A stretch of 64,000 nt of DNA from Linanthus parryae (Eukaryota > Streptophyta > Magnoliopsida > Ericales > Polemoniaceae). Position numbers and translations under genes: made by a program. Positions 30,170-41,127 of the stretch are shown here, in pieces (position 1 is the stretch's first letter; every line of letters begins with the position of its first letter). The stretch lies in contig JALGPY010000005.1 of the NCBI GenBank assembly GCA_023055425.1, positions 9,697,501-9,761,500 on the forward strand. Reading direction: 5' to 3'. Below the pieces are notes generated by a model. That model saw only the letters and a program-made list of their open reading frames with translations, was not told the origin of the DNA and searched no databases.

Positions 30170-31260
30170 ATTTGCACCTATTGTAGAGTCAGGTTGCTAG
30201 TGGCATGTTCTACATTAGTAATGTCCATGGGGTAAAGCCGCTCTTCAATATCACATTTCTTCTTTGCCAATGATAGTATACTTTTGGGGCCGCTCTTCAG
30301 TATAGTCTACTGTTTGGGCAAGCTAATGTGGATGAGGTTATTTCAATCCGGCACCGAATTTTTCTTTATGTTGCAGATTCAGGGCAGATGATAATTATGA
30401 TCAGTTTTGAGTTTTAGCCCAAGTGTTTCAATGCAGGTCGAATCGAATATTGGTCAGTTTCTTGAAGTGCCTATAGTGAATAATCATGAACAATATCTGG
30501 TCTACGTACCTATGTTACCACAAATGTGGTACGCTGTGGTACGTGGGACGGGAAACGCAAAAAGGTGCCGTATGGGCTACTCTGGAACGTTGTCCGGGAC
30601 GAAATACAATTACTATGAACAGGGAACACTATTTGGGAACAATTTTCCCTACAGTTACCTAAAAAGTCCAACTTAAGTAGTTTCATACTTCCATTCTCAA
30701 ATACAGTTATCATGACAACGTAACTTTCTACAAATAAGTACCACTGAAAACTAGTAATATAAACACGTCGATTATGTACTCACTCTATGAAACGTTCAAG
30801 TCGATGCTTTCTGCGTTTCGGGTCGAAAACGTACCGCGTTTCGGCACGTACGACTCCGAACGCGGCTACTTTTACGTTTCTGGTAACATAGTTCGTACTG
30901 TTGTGGGGAGATAAAAAACGGATATCTGAGTTTTGTGAAGAAGAGGATCTAACGAAAACTTAAGGGTTGCAAGAAGAAAACTTAATTTGCCCGCTCCTGG
31001 AAGAAAAGTATCGCTGAAAGCGGTTGTTCAAGCTCTTCTTACTTGCAACATGAGCTCTTTCAAGATCCCAACCACTCTGTGTTCTGAAATGCAGCGGCCA
31101 AGTTCTGGTTTAGGTTTCATTGGTGAGTTGGGACAACCTTTGCTTAAATAAGATGGAAGAGGGCTTAAGTTCTTATATAGGACTTGCAGATTCTTTACTA
31201 ACCGGAGTGATGAAAGGGAAGCATTTTAACATGGTACTTACTTTTTCAAGAACTGATTAG
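30170..31260 (+). pseudogene. LINE reverse transcriptase remnant, second part
   Basis: Reads SHFFFANDSILLG (RT palm C with FADD changed to FAND), then ANVDEVISI and ADSGQ, then SNIGQFLEVPIVNNHEQYL. After the MITE at 30510-30891 it resumes with RTVVGR, GRKVSLKAVVQALLTCNMSS and FKIPTTLCSEMQRP. These blocks follow each other in the same order in plant L1 ORF2. Frameshifts and stops are frequent. It is the likely continuation of 27600-28110. Confidence 0.65.
30510..30891. mobile_element. MITE inside the LINE remnant
   Basis: Ends CTATGTTACCACAAATG and, inverted, CTATGTTACCAGAAACG, with flanks TACGTAC and TTCGTAC (6 of 7 match). Removing the element and one flank copy lets the LINE text run on (QYL...LRTVVGR), which confirms it as an insertion. 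The superfamily is not assigned; it may be Mutator-like. Confidence 0.65.
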
Positions 31261-31880
31261 ATGGAATGCACATTGACTTAAGAGTAATTTTTCAGAAGAT
31301 GAAGCTGTTTCAAATCTTAAGATTATCAGGTGGCTCTTGCAATGGTTTGTCCTGAAATCTTGCAAAGATTATCCAGTATTCCAGTTGTTGTTAGAAGGCA
31401 AGGCACTAATGGAACATGTAATGGCGTTTCACTGATCTAGGAGGGGAAAAAAGGTATACCTGTGCCCAGTTGGTAAGAAAGACAACTGAAAGGGCCGAAC
31501 ATGAAGTGTCGGTGGAGCTCGCAGATTTGGACTGAGATCTTTGAATTGGTCCTCTGTCTGACTGGAAGTAGCCCTCGACCCTCCCTGAAACCGACTATTC
31601 GTTTCACTCTGGGCAATTAGATTTGCAGGAAACTCATTAGTTTCTTGACTTTCGATTTAATTTCATTCACGGCTAGAAGAAATTACTCTGACCTCGCAGA
31701 TTCGAGGTCGCCGCTTCATATTCTCAATTGCGTCGCCACCGCAACTTTTGACGTAGAGGTGGCTGAATCAATGCGTAAAGCTGGAGGAGGACATACGCTT
31801 CGGATATGATAAGATTTCTCCGCCCTTGTCATATCCCCTGTTTGGGGTAGCGGTTAAAGGAAGGTATATATCTTATCTGA
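31261..31880. other. Intergenic region, no gene recognised
   Basis: This follows the LINE remnant and may include its unrecognisable continuation. No motif or terminal repeat is supported. Confidence 0.35.
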
Positions 31881-32282
31881 GTGCATGTTTGGTACCGCCG
31901 ATTTTAATTCAATTGGATTAAAATCGGCCTCTTTTCAACAATTTCATTTGTTATGCATGCAGATTTTAATCTGATAATCTGCAGATTAAAATAATCTCTG
32001 TGCAATTGTAGAATCTCCAAAATTGGGGATTATGCAGCTGAAAATCTCTGAAAAATTATTTTTGATATTTTTTTTAACATTAGCATGATCACAATTCAGT
32101 TATAAATAGGTGTATTCAATTATTTGACTTTAAAGCTCTTTAAATTTTGTTAAACTGATCAAGTTGGTGATCTATAATTTCAGCTCATACCAAACAGATT
32201 GTGATTCTCAGTTAAGTTGGATTTTTTTCTCAGATTTTTTTCAGCTGATTATTGAGATTTTCAGCTGGTACCAAACATGCTC
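31881..32282. mobile_element. PIF/Harbinger-like MITE 2
   Basis: Ends GTGCATGTTTGGTACC and, inverted, GAGCATGTTTGGTACC, with a 3-bp TGA duplication on both sides. The core carries AATCTGCAGATTA, as in the element at 14717. No coding sequence. Confidence 0.72.
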
Positions 32283-32414
32283 TGATTCATATTCTTCTCC
32301 CTCCATTTTGCCTTAAAACTGATCTTATAACGGAGGTGGTATTAGCTCACACTTGGGAGATTATGAGGTTAACTTTTTTGGAAAACCATTAATATAAGAA
32401 TTCGATGTGGCATA

Positions 32415-32640
32415 CTCCCTCCGTCCCAGCTAATTCTTGAAAACAGTAATTGGGTATTATACGGGCCTAGTAATTAGCAAAAGAAAGTAAGAATCTGATA
32501 ATTTTTGCATGGTCTTGTAGAGTAAAGTTTACACTACAAGACCGTGTAAAAATTATCAAATTCTTATCTTATTTTACTAATCAAATCGCTAGGTCTGTAT
32601 AATACCCAATAACAATTTTCAAGAATTGGCTGGGACGGAG
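32415..32640. mobile_element. Stowaway MITE 1 (Tc1/mariner type)
   Basis: Begins CTCCCTCCGTCCCAGC and ends GCTGGGACGGAG, flanked by TA on both sides (32413-32414 and 32641-32642). This is the standard Stowaway terminus and target. The centre is a near-perfect palindrome with TCTTGTAGAGTAAA. The right terminus lacks the last few bases of the consensus. Confidence 0.9.
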
Positions 32641-33079
32641 TAGTATATACCCAGACCTGGCAGAATGGGCTTTTGACCATTGGGCCAACCGAACTACCCA
32701 GCTAATAAGTAGTCTGGGTCCTGACCATTTATTAGTTAGTCTTTATTGGGCATGTATCATTTAAGACCAGCAATTTCATGGGCTTATGGGCTTTTATCCC
32801 GTGACCCAGTAAAGCCTGGTTACAAGCAGCCCAATCAATTATCAAATACCGACAATTCACAATTTCAATATCACAGCTACTGTAGGTTTCTGTCGCGATG
32901 TTGGAGGCTTGGAGCAGACGGTCTCTTCTCTCCATCGATCTCTCTCCTCGTCGTCGCTCTGACCTAGCCGTCGCTTTCTCTCATCCCATCTCTCGCCGAC
33001 GTTGCTCTCTCTGCTCCCGAGGAACGACAGCGGCTTTAGAACTCCGCCGATTAGGAATGGCGTTGATCTTCATACTCCG

Positions 33080-33147
33080 CTTCTTCTTCTTCTTCTTCTT
33101 CTTCTTCTTCTTCTTCTTCTTCTTCTTCTTCTTCTTCTTCTTCTTCT
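33080..33147. repeat. (TTC)n microsatellite
   Basis: About 22 TTC units. The long Phe/Leu or Glu frames over it on both strands are artefacts of the repeat. Confidence 0.95.
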
Positions 33148-33480
33148 CTTCTTTCTGAAAGATCTGGACAGCACTGCATCTGTTTTAGGCGGTGATGGTC
33201 GTTTTCAGTCGGGTTTGGGTCACGGAAGTGGTGGCTTCCAGCCGCTATTGTTGCCGGACAAGACAGAGAAGAGAGAGACAGAGGTCGAGAAAGAGAGAGA
33301 TACGGAGGCAGAGGGTGAGATGGAGGTGGTGGTTGTGGTGGTGGTGGTGTTGGTTGTCGTTGGTGGCGATGGTGATGGGGGTTGTGTCTTGTTCTTCTTC
33401 TCTTCTCTCTGTTTCTCTGCTTGTATATCTCTCCCTCTTTCAATCTCTCCCTGTCTGTGTAATGTTATCTCTCCCTCTTA

Positions 33481-33968
33481 CACTATGTTTGGGAATCAGG
33501 TGAGAAAAGAAATGATGAGAAACTTTAATTTATGTGAGAAAAGAAATGATAAGAAATGATTTAGATTTCTCACATACTTGTTTGAATTACTTAGCTGAGA
33601 AATGATAAGAAAATGTTATACTTTCTCACCTCCCTTGTTTAGTTAGCATATTAATGGAAAGGAAAAGAAACCATTTTAAAGATATTACTCAAATAACCTT
33701 TATTAACATTATGATAAGTCAATGTTTTGTTTTTTTATGGCTAATTCTGTCACAACAAAAATATTGACACTCGTCTTGTTTCTTTTCTCACCAAATCTCA
33801 TCACTTTTGGTGAGAAAGAAAAATTGAATTATGTGAGATCTCTTTTCTCATGCTTTCTCACGAATTCTCATGGATTCTCACCTAAAAAGTAATCCAAACA
33901 CAAATGAGAAAACATTCTCTCACCAATTCTTTTCTTTTCTCACCAAATCATATAATCCAAACATAGTG
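33481..33968. mobile_element. PIF/Harbinger-like MITE 3
   Basis: Begins CACTATGTTTGGGAATC and ends CCAAACATAGTG, with a perfect TTA TSD (33478-33480 and 33969-33971). The interior is a repetitive palindromic array of TGAGAAAAG and its complement CTTTTCTCA. No coding sequence. Confidence 0.85.
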
Positions 33969-34084
33969 TTAGTCTCTCTCTTCTCTGTCTGGTGGTGGTG
34001 GTATGTGTAATTTGTTCTTAATCTGCTGAAATAGTTATAGATTACAATAGTTTGATTAGAAGGTACAGTAATTGGGTAGACTGT

Positions 34085-34712
34085 TGTGCACAAGAGATTC
34101 CGGCGGGGAGACCTCCGTGTACACCGTATGTAGAGGATCAGAGATGGCACAGGAAAAGTTGGGTTGTGTGTAGGGAGAGAGTAAGGCAGTAGTAATGTCT
34201 GAGAGAGAGACAGGGGTTCGGCAGAGCTTCCGCGTATGTCTAGTGTGTCCTCCTTTGTATGGAAAGGTTAATGTCCTATATATAGCAGGGAACGTGACTG
34301 TTGTAGTGTGGTTAATGCGCCCATTAATGGCGGCGTAATTAGCTTAACCACAACGGCACGTTCGTCCTCATATATAGGGACCGTTACAGCACGTTATTCG
34401 CGAATACCGGAACCGTTATGGCGTTGACCGGGTTTGACCGGATTGACCGGGTTTATGGAGCTCGTGCCATAAATCTCTCAAAAGCAGTTACTAAAGGTCG
34501 CGTGCGGGCTTGGCTCGCACGCGACATGACTTACTCTAGCCTCCAAACCACTAAGTCCCTACAAGTCCCGTGCGGTGGTATGCGAGGGCTCTGTCTCGCA
34601 GCCCCCACATGGATCAGCGCGGCTGGTGATCCAGTGTGTGTGGAGCACAATATGGTGTGCTGGATGGTTGCCACGTGGCCAAGATCTGTCAGCTCAGAAA
34701 GCACTATCTACA
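34085..34712 (-). repeat. 3' LTR of gypsy element 1
   Basis: On the plus strand it begins TGTGCACAAGAG and ends CACTATCTACA. It contains two palindromic TATATA motifs (CCTATATATAG near 34275 and CATATATAGG near 34370) usable on either strand, and a GTTGACCGGGTTTGACCGG short repeat. The sequence to its right, read on the minus strand, ends in a purine run (GGAAGGGGGCTAA) that fits a polypurine tract. The antisense gene starts about 750 bp further right. Confidence 0.92.
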
Positions 34713-34730
34713 TTAGCCCCCTTCCTGCGC
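34713..34730 (-). promoter_or_regulatory. Polypurine tract of gypsy element 1
   Basis: On the minus strand AGGAAGGGGGCTAA directly precedes the 3' LTR start. The related element at 57590 has AAAAGGGGGGTAA in the same place. It would prime plus-strand DNA synthesis. Confidence 0.7.
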
Positions 34731-35457
34731 GTGAAGACTCATAGCTGTATAGACTTCCATGCGCGGAAACCAACATACGCGTCGCCGCCACGCACCAATT
34801 CAAATACGGTTAAGTTCAGCCCCCGTGCGTGCCATTATGACCTAAAACCCCTAGAGTCGTGCCGTCTGGCCTTTAGGGTTTTAGGCGTGACGTCAGCTTG
34901 TCCTGTGATTGCGCGATTTGACGGTGACGGTTGCGATTCGACTACTGAAAGGACGCAACCCTTCATTGTTTTTGGATAAATACTTTGTACTCTCCATTGT
35001 TGCAGAGCATCACTTCTTTCTCTTAAAGTGAATGATACCCGGAAGTCTTCGAGAACAGATTCAGATAATCAGTCACCAGTTCAGAACTGCAAATCGTCTT
35101 CTTCAACTGTGTGTATCCAAGCAAGCTTCACGGAAACAAGGTTGGCCTTGTTCAATTTCGATTTAAAATACCGGTGTATGTTTTGAACTGTGTTGGATCT
35201 GCAAACCCATGACATATTATTTGTTGAAACTTGTGAAGAAGCTCCAATCTTTGAACCCAATTTGATTTAATCCTCTAATGATAAGGACCTTGGATGTAGG
35301 GCTTTTGAAATCTCTGATAATGCAAACAATTCCAATCCCTAATTTCTGAAATTGATACCAGAAACTGTTCATCTTTCTTCACATAGATCTTGAATCTCGA
35401 AATTCAAACTGAAGTGTGGCATATTTCTCCCCCCTTTTTTCTTGCTCTTCCGCAGGA
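34713..35457 (+). promoter_or_regulatory. Probable promoter and 5'UTR of the antisense gene
   Basis: No coding sequence is recognised. A TATA-like GATAAATACT lies at 34975-34984. The segment before the first ATG ends in a pyrimidine-rich tract and TTCCGCAG (35446-35455), a good 3' splice site, which suggests a 5'UTR intron. The related copy has CTATTTAAAT at 57921 and a TTTTGTTTTAG acceptor directly before its ATG. The shared arrangement supports a true promoter-leader-intron structure, inferred from sequence only. Confidence 0.5.
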
Positions 35458-37336
35458 ATGGCCAAGACAAAAGGAACCAGACCCACCAAGGAGGACGAAG
35501 AAATACCTGATCTTCCGCAAGCTTTATGGCGAAAAGCCCCCTATCTGGGTGGCAAAGACTTCTATCACGCGAGGGTTAAGGCAAGGAAACTGCCTGCTTC
35601 CGTCCCTAATGAGGGATTGCTAACATTGACTCCCCCAGTTAACTCAGCCTTGCTCGAGTTGATTGGCTCCGAGGACGTGGTTCGATTGGGAATCGAAAAT
35701 GGGTACTTCCCCTATGCTGCGATTTCCACGCAAGCTTTTGTCCAGAAATTGGACTACATGGATGAGTGGATTGACCATGTGTTGACCGATCATGCTGTGA
35801 TCCTCAACGAGGCCAGCGTATACTTCGCCGTTCGTGCTATGAAGGTGCTGCCGTGAAGCTGGACCAGTCCATGCTTCTAAACCTTCTTTCCCGCTACTCG
35901 CCTGCGACTCACACGTTTCACTTTGCTGAGTTCGAGGCTGCCCCCACACTCGAGGATGTGCATATGCTGTATGATCTATCTCCCATGGGTGAGGTGGATC
36001 CTTTGAGTCCCTTGAGGACGGATACAGAGATCGCTTTGTACACGCAGATGGAGGAGTGCCTATCAGAGGTAAAGAAAATCTCCACCCGGTGGACCACTAC
36101 CAAAGCCCTTCCTAACTGGCAGTTGGTCGATACGTCTGCGAAGAATACTTGGAACAAATGGGTGCAGTACTTCTTCCGTGACTATGCGAACAGCAGCATC
36201 ACCAAGAAGCTTCTCAGTCAGGACCCAGATGCCAAAATTATGTGGAGGGTAAGGGCTATCACTTGACCCTTTGTGCTTTCCTCTGTGCCTGGTTAACGAG
36301 GTACTTAATCGATGGTCACCCGCATGATGGGGTCTTCTATCACGTTCTGCCGCTTGCTGTGAAGCTCGCCCTTGGCCAGAGAGTCGCACTCGGACCCTTG
36401 GTTTTGGGTACGCTGTACTATAGACTGGATCAGCTAGTTGTGGCCATGAAAGAGTCGCGTGGCCGTATCAATATACTGACTTTCGTCAACATTGCCTTCT
36501 TGACGATGTGGGTCTTCGAGCGATGGTCGTCCTATGCCCCAACTGCTCTTAAGCCCAACAAGTGGTGTCCCCCAGGCGAGGCGGAGGAGCGTAACAGTGG
36601 CAGAGCTGCAAGGTGGTTCGGAGCGAACAATACCAAGTGCGTTTGGAGCCTGATATGCGACAACCGGCAAGAGTTCATTGCCAGGCCCTATGCCGCGCGT
36701 ATTGAGGACGTTCGAATGTTTCCAAAGCTGTACCCTTCTAAGGGCATTGTCTTCTCATAAGAGCTCCCCTTTGAAGAGGGATCGCGTTTCCATGAACGCT
36801 ACCGCGAATTCTTCTGCTGGTGCCTGCGAGGCTCCCTACCTGCTCTCGCAGAGCATATTCGTGAGCTCGCACCGATGTATGAGAGAATTACCGTGGATGT
36901 CGATCCCACTCGCGTTTCTCCCCAGTTCGGCTTTGATGCAGTGGCACCATCAATCTGGCCACAGTCTATTATCAGAGGTTGCTATAAGCGCTTGCTGACA
37001 AAGGAGTGCAAGACAGTCTTTATGAACAATCTTCCCTTCGAGCAGCCTGCAGGTAATCGCGAGGGCGGTTGTTCCAAGAACTGGCTCGCATACTGGATCG
37101 CCCAGCAGACGAGAATTGAGACACAGTCGGCCCCCCAGCCAAGTAGAGCTCCCTTGATCAAAAGAAACTCTTTTCCGTTTCGTCCCAATTGCAGTCTGGA
37201 CGAGTCTGAATATGGTTGCTACTCATTGTTGGATCATGAGAACCATCTGTGCCCTACCATCATTCTGGATGAAAAGCTCGCCGCAGTTAGGAAAGGCGAC
37301 TCGCATGTTGTCAGATATAGCGAGACTTTTGCTAAG
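35458..37336 (+). pseudogene. Exon 1 of the antisense gene (PMD-like domain)
   Basis: Reads through three segments: 35458-35856, then +1 frame to 36266, then 36242-37336 with an internal TAA at 36758. Conserved with the second copy are LWRKAPYLGGKDFY (copy 2 MWHKAPYMGGDDFF), KLDYMDEWIDHVL (KLDWMEEWTEFIL), RYLIDGHPHDGVF (RYLIDGHPRDGVF) and VALGPLVLGTLYYRLD (VALGPLVLGSLYHRLD). Conservation of protein text between diverged copies implies past selection on the protein. The exon ends AAG|GTAAGC. Confidence 0.7.
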
Positions 37337-37407
37337 GTAAGCGACTTCTTTTGCATGTGTTGAGCTTCTTGATTTTCACCTATTGACATCTTTACTGCTT
37401 GCTGCAG

Positions 37408-39736
37408 TGCCATGTGCGGAGATTCGCATCTGGCGATCGTTCCAAGTCGCTGGTCAACACCATTGTTGCTATAAGAAGACAAGGACAGTCGTTCTTTCTG
37501 GCATCGAGGATGGATCCTGAGGCCGAAACCAGGATTCGCGCGGTCATGAATGCTTTTGCTGACTCGCTGATAGACAATGCTCCTGCCCCGTCTCCACCCA
37601 GAGATAATCCGTCTCCTCCAGCGACCGCCGCGCCGAGAGTGAAGAGACCCAGGCAAAAGGGAATTACAATTTCTTCCCCTAGAAGTGCTCCAACTTCCCC
37701 TCCAGCGAGGTCCCTTTCTGCCAAGGACAAAGGCAAAGGTCGCATGCCCAGTAGAGCGCGGAAGGAGCTCGCAGTCGAGACCTTTGTTCCATTCAACCAG
37801 GAGGAAGAAGAGGAGAGGCAGGAGCCAAGAGAAGGAGACGAAGAAGAAGAAAGAGCGAATGTGATACATAAGGAAGAATCAGGAGGTGCCTTCATCGCGT
37901 TTCCCCTCTCATTATCGTAATTCTTTTGCAACTCGTTCTTAAACCAGTCGTTTCTTCGCAGATGATGATGATGATGAGACCATCGGTGGCCTTTTGGCCA
38001 AGAGACAAAAGAGGGATGCTCATTCTGGCATTCCAGACGAACCCATAAGCGAGGAAGTTCTTGCCGAGTCCAGGAAGACAGCCGCGGAAGCTGCTGAAAG
38101 GAGGAGGCAGCGAGAAGAGGAGGAGCTCGAGCGTGTGAGGCAGCGGAGCCTCGAAGAGCAACATGTTGACGACTTAGTGCGTCCAGCTGACGAGGAAGAT
38201 GCGCTTCCCGAAGAGGTGGCTCCTCAAGCAGAAGAGGAGGATGTGGTTCCGGAAGAGGATGCAGCAGCTTTGGAGCAAGCCCAAGCGGATTTTGAAGAAA
38301 TCGCCGGCGGCAATAAAGCTGAGATTTTTAATCTCGCAGTAACTTATAGAGATGTTGTAGTGGGTGCATTAAAGCATGGTGTGTCAAAAGCTGACATTCT
38401 CCGTTGGCTAGTAGGCAAGTGCGGAGAACCCTCAGGTAATCACTTGATCGATGTGCATGGACTAGTCTTAGCAACTTGAATCATGATCATGACTAGTTTC
38501 TTCACGTCCCAGGTCACGCTCATTTTAAAGACATGCTTAATGAGGACACACTAATAGGGCATGGTTCCACGTCTTTAGTGTATGACGAAGATGCTTCAAT
38601 CCCACCTTCGCGTGGAGGTGCTTGCTCTTAGCTTTAGCAAAGATAGTAAAATAACGTACAATACAATTTACCTCATACTATCGCGTTTCGTATTGCAGGC
38701 GATGATGATGAGCCTGTGCTGGAGCAAAGAAGTCAACCTTCTGCGTCCTATGTTCCGATTCCGAGTTCCCATACCGAGAAGCCCGTCGCAGCTGCTGAAC
38801 ATGCAGGAGAGCCTCTTGAGGACATCATCGAACTTTCTGATGATGCCGAAGCTGACGCTGTGCTAATGGAGGAAGATGCCCATGCTGGCGCTGAGGAAGT
38901 AAGAACAAGTACTGTTGATGCTACCGCATCTGAGAGTGTCCCTCGCCAAGCAACTTCGGCTGCCACTACGCCTCCAGTGATGACTGAGTCGGCGGCACCT
39001 CTTCCTGCGTGGAGCTTCTGGGGCTCGCAGGTTGGGACTGCAATCGCAGCTGGTGCGGCTTATACTCTTCCTCCTAACTATGAGGGGTTAGAGCTCGCAG
39101 CTGATATGAGAGCTATGGAGCGAGGACAGTCTTCGACCACTCCAGCAATGCGCATTCCTTCTCTTCGTGAGATCCTTGAAGGAACTGGTAAGTAGAGGTT
39201 TGCTGTTTGCATCTCGCATTATTCATTTGCGAGCATAACTTAGCTTTGACATTGCTTTAGGTTTGAAGAAAACTAATGTGGACTGGCTAGTTCGGATGCG
39301 CCTCACCTACCCCCAATCATTTGCAAGATCTCTGGAGATAGGGCCCTTTGACAGGAGGTTGTTTCTTACCGAAGCCATTTGGATTTTGGAGCAGCTTTCT
39401 GCGGCCATGCCTGCGACCATTTCTGTCCAGAGTGCCGAATTGCTTTTTGGCATGTGCCAAAATCTTCTTGCGAAAGTCCAAGGCAGACTGGGTTTCAGAT
39501 TTCTTATGAAAAGAGTTACCCTGATTCGCGCAGCCGTAACTTTGAAACTCGGCCACCAAAACCTCGCAGCTGAGAAGCAGAAGGTGGAGCAGCAGAAGCA
39601 AAAGGCTGAAGAGGCTCTGAAGCTCTATCATGAGATGAATGCCAAGTGCGAGCAATTGAAGCAGGAAGTGGAGCAGGTAGAGAATCTGAGCCATCAGTTC
39701 GCCCCTCATGACTCCTTTATCAAGAATTTGCTTTGA
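37408..39736 (+). CDS. Exons 2-5 of the antisense gene (basic, acidic and coiled-coil regions)
   Basis: These four exons are open throughout. Exon 2 has Pro/Ser-rich text and basic clusters compatible with nuclear import. Exon 3 begins with five Asp, then LLAKRQKRD and a charged helix (RRRQREEEELERVRQR), then a Glu/Asp-rich stretch. Exon 4 is acidic with an Ala/Gly-rich part. Exon 5 is a mostly helical region that ends in a coiled coil (KQKVEQQKQKAEEAL...EQLKQEVEQVENL) and stops at TGA 39734-39736. Introns at 37337, 37886, 38436 and 39188 have good donor and acceptor sites. No family other than the PMD-containing N-terminus is recognised. Confidence 0.6.
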
Positions 39737-41127
39737 CTTTTTGAATTTGAAAAGTAGCAAACAAATAGCTGGAACATTAATGTAATGCTGAAACATTAAT
39801 GTAATGTTGCTAGGGTTTCTCCCCCCTTTTTTTTAACAAAAGAATCGACATGCCCGTTTTGCCCTTTCCGGGATTTGATGGGATATCTCTGTACATATCC
39901 AATTATGACATCAGCAATTGATATTCTGCTTGATTTTCGCGCTAATTTCTCGTAAGATAAGCACGCTTTTCTTGGGAAGTCCATCCGAATCATGACCATC
40001 CGTCATTAATTAGGATACGCAACTGAATCGTCGTAGCCTTTAGTAGGGTAATTGATCGTTACCGCTTTTCAAGGCGTAAGTGATTGACCTTACCCTCTTT
40101 TCAAATTCTGCTGACTCATCTTAGCAACTGAAGAGTCTCCACAAGGTCTATATAAACCCTGTCTTTGCCATTTGGGTTCTTCATCCCAAAAATGTGCTTT
40201 GCCGTGAGTCCTTACGACTTCTGGCTTCAACGCTTGTTTTTCGTTGATTCATGGCAACTCTAAGTTGTGAATCCTGAGTTTGCGCTTTGTGCTATAGAAA
40301 TAGTTTCCAAGATCCACTTTATGAGGCTTATTGATCTTTATAACCATCATGAAGATGATGGAGATGATATCTCATGTGTGTTCGAAAAATTTTCTTCGTC
40401 TATTATGTTTGCAGGTCATGTTTCCGGCCGCCTCCAGGTGAGGTGCAGCGCCGTAGTGACCGTGCTACCGACACGTAATGAACGGCGGAATTCTCCTCCA
40501 GCATCCCTGGAGGAGGATTTCTGGCCTCTTCGTTCTTGAACTCAGGAGGCTCGTCAATGCCCTTGTCTATCAGGACAAGGAACCCAGTACCAGAGGAATG
40601 ACTGCTTCCCCTGTTTTGCACGACTGCATACGCCGGAACAGGTGGTTCCTCTGGTACATATCTTGATCAGACAGAGGATTTTGTCAGATCATGGGGTCTT
40701 GGACGTACCGTCACCCAGATCTTGCTGCTAGGGACGTAGCGAATGGCGAGTTGATCTCTTCGCAGAAGTATCCTTCTTGCTACAGATCTTTGGCCGCAGA
40801 TCTGCGTATCGCATAGCCGGTGTTAGGACCGTTGGGTTCATCCTTTCTCAATTAGGATTCCCGCGATGTGTAACTTCGTGCTTGTAAGTTACTTTTCGAA
40901 TGCATTGTAATCCATGTTGGCTGCGTAGTTAGATTTGAGCTTTTCGCTTGTAAGCTGCTATCTAGACTGATAAATTGTAAGTCTTTTTGACTCATAATGA
41001 TAAATGGCTTTTGTATTATCTGCTGTGTCGTTACAACAAAATACAATTTCGCATGCGTATCGGCATATTTCGCCGTTGTAGTGCTATATGAACACTTTGT
41101 GCTGTTTTTAGATCGTTCGAGATCGTG
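39737..41127. other. Non-coding part of the gypsy 3' region
   Basis: Lies between the antisense gene's stop and the tandem array. It shows no frame with recognisable homology. Short AATGTAATGCTGAAACATTAATGTAATG-type repeats follow the stop at about 39775-39805. It probably holds the antisense gene's 3'UTR and polyadenylation region. Confidence 0.4.

Larger units (their letters stand above)
32651..34079. mobile_element. Left part of a hAT-like element split by the gypsy insertion
   Basis: The left end CAGACCTGGCAGAATGGG is mirrored by CCCATTTTGTCAGGTCTA at about 50812-50829, beyond the 16.6 kb gypsy element. A GACCATTTATTA...GGACCAG block occurs near both ends. Removing the gypsy element leaves about 1.6 kb. 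The interior has a CT-rich, leader-like segment, a TTC microsatellite and a GGT-rich frame, which may be captured gene sequence. No TSD was found. Confidence 0.4.
35458..39736 (+). pseudogene. Antisense multi-exon gene, plant-mobile-domain-like
   Basis: Five coding exons read on the plus strand, opposite to gag-pol: 35458-37336, 37408-37885, 37962-38435, 38699-39187 and 39261-39736. All four introns are GT-AG and their phases join correctly (0, 1, 1, 1). The start is the ATG after the TTCCGCAG acceptor (MAKTKGTRPTKEDEE). Exon 1 contains SRYSPATHTFHF and APTLEDVHMLYDL, the pattern of the plant mobile domain (ETHTFHLxxGExxxTLEDVxxLxGL). Exons 2 and 3 carry basic clusters (RVKRPRQKG, AKRQKRD) and long acidic stretches; exon 5 ends in a Lys/Gln/Glu coiled coil. 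Exon 1 has frameshifts near 35851 and 36240 and a TAA at 36758, so this copy is broken. The protein would be about 1250 residues. The function in the element's life cycle is unknown. Confidence 0.72.

Noticed and set aside
33002..33559. 185-residue plus frame and 130-residue minus frame with poly-Leu or poly-Glu
   Set aside because: Generated by the TTC repeat; no conserved motif outside it.
34418..34979. Frames of 108 and 134 residues in and after the gypsy LTR
   Set aside because: LTR sequence is non-coding; the same frame recurs in the other LTR simply because the LTRs are copies.
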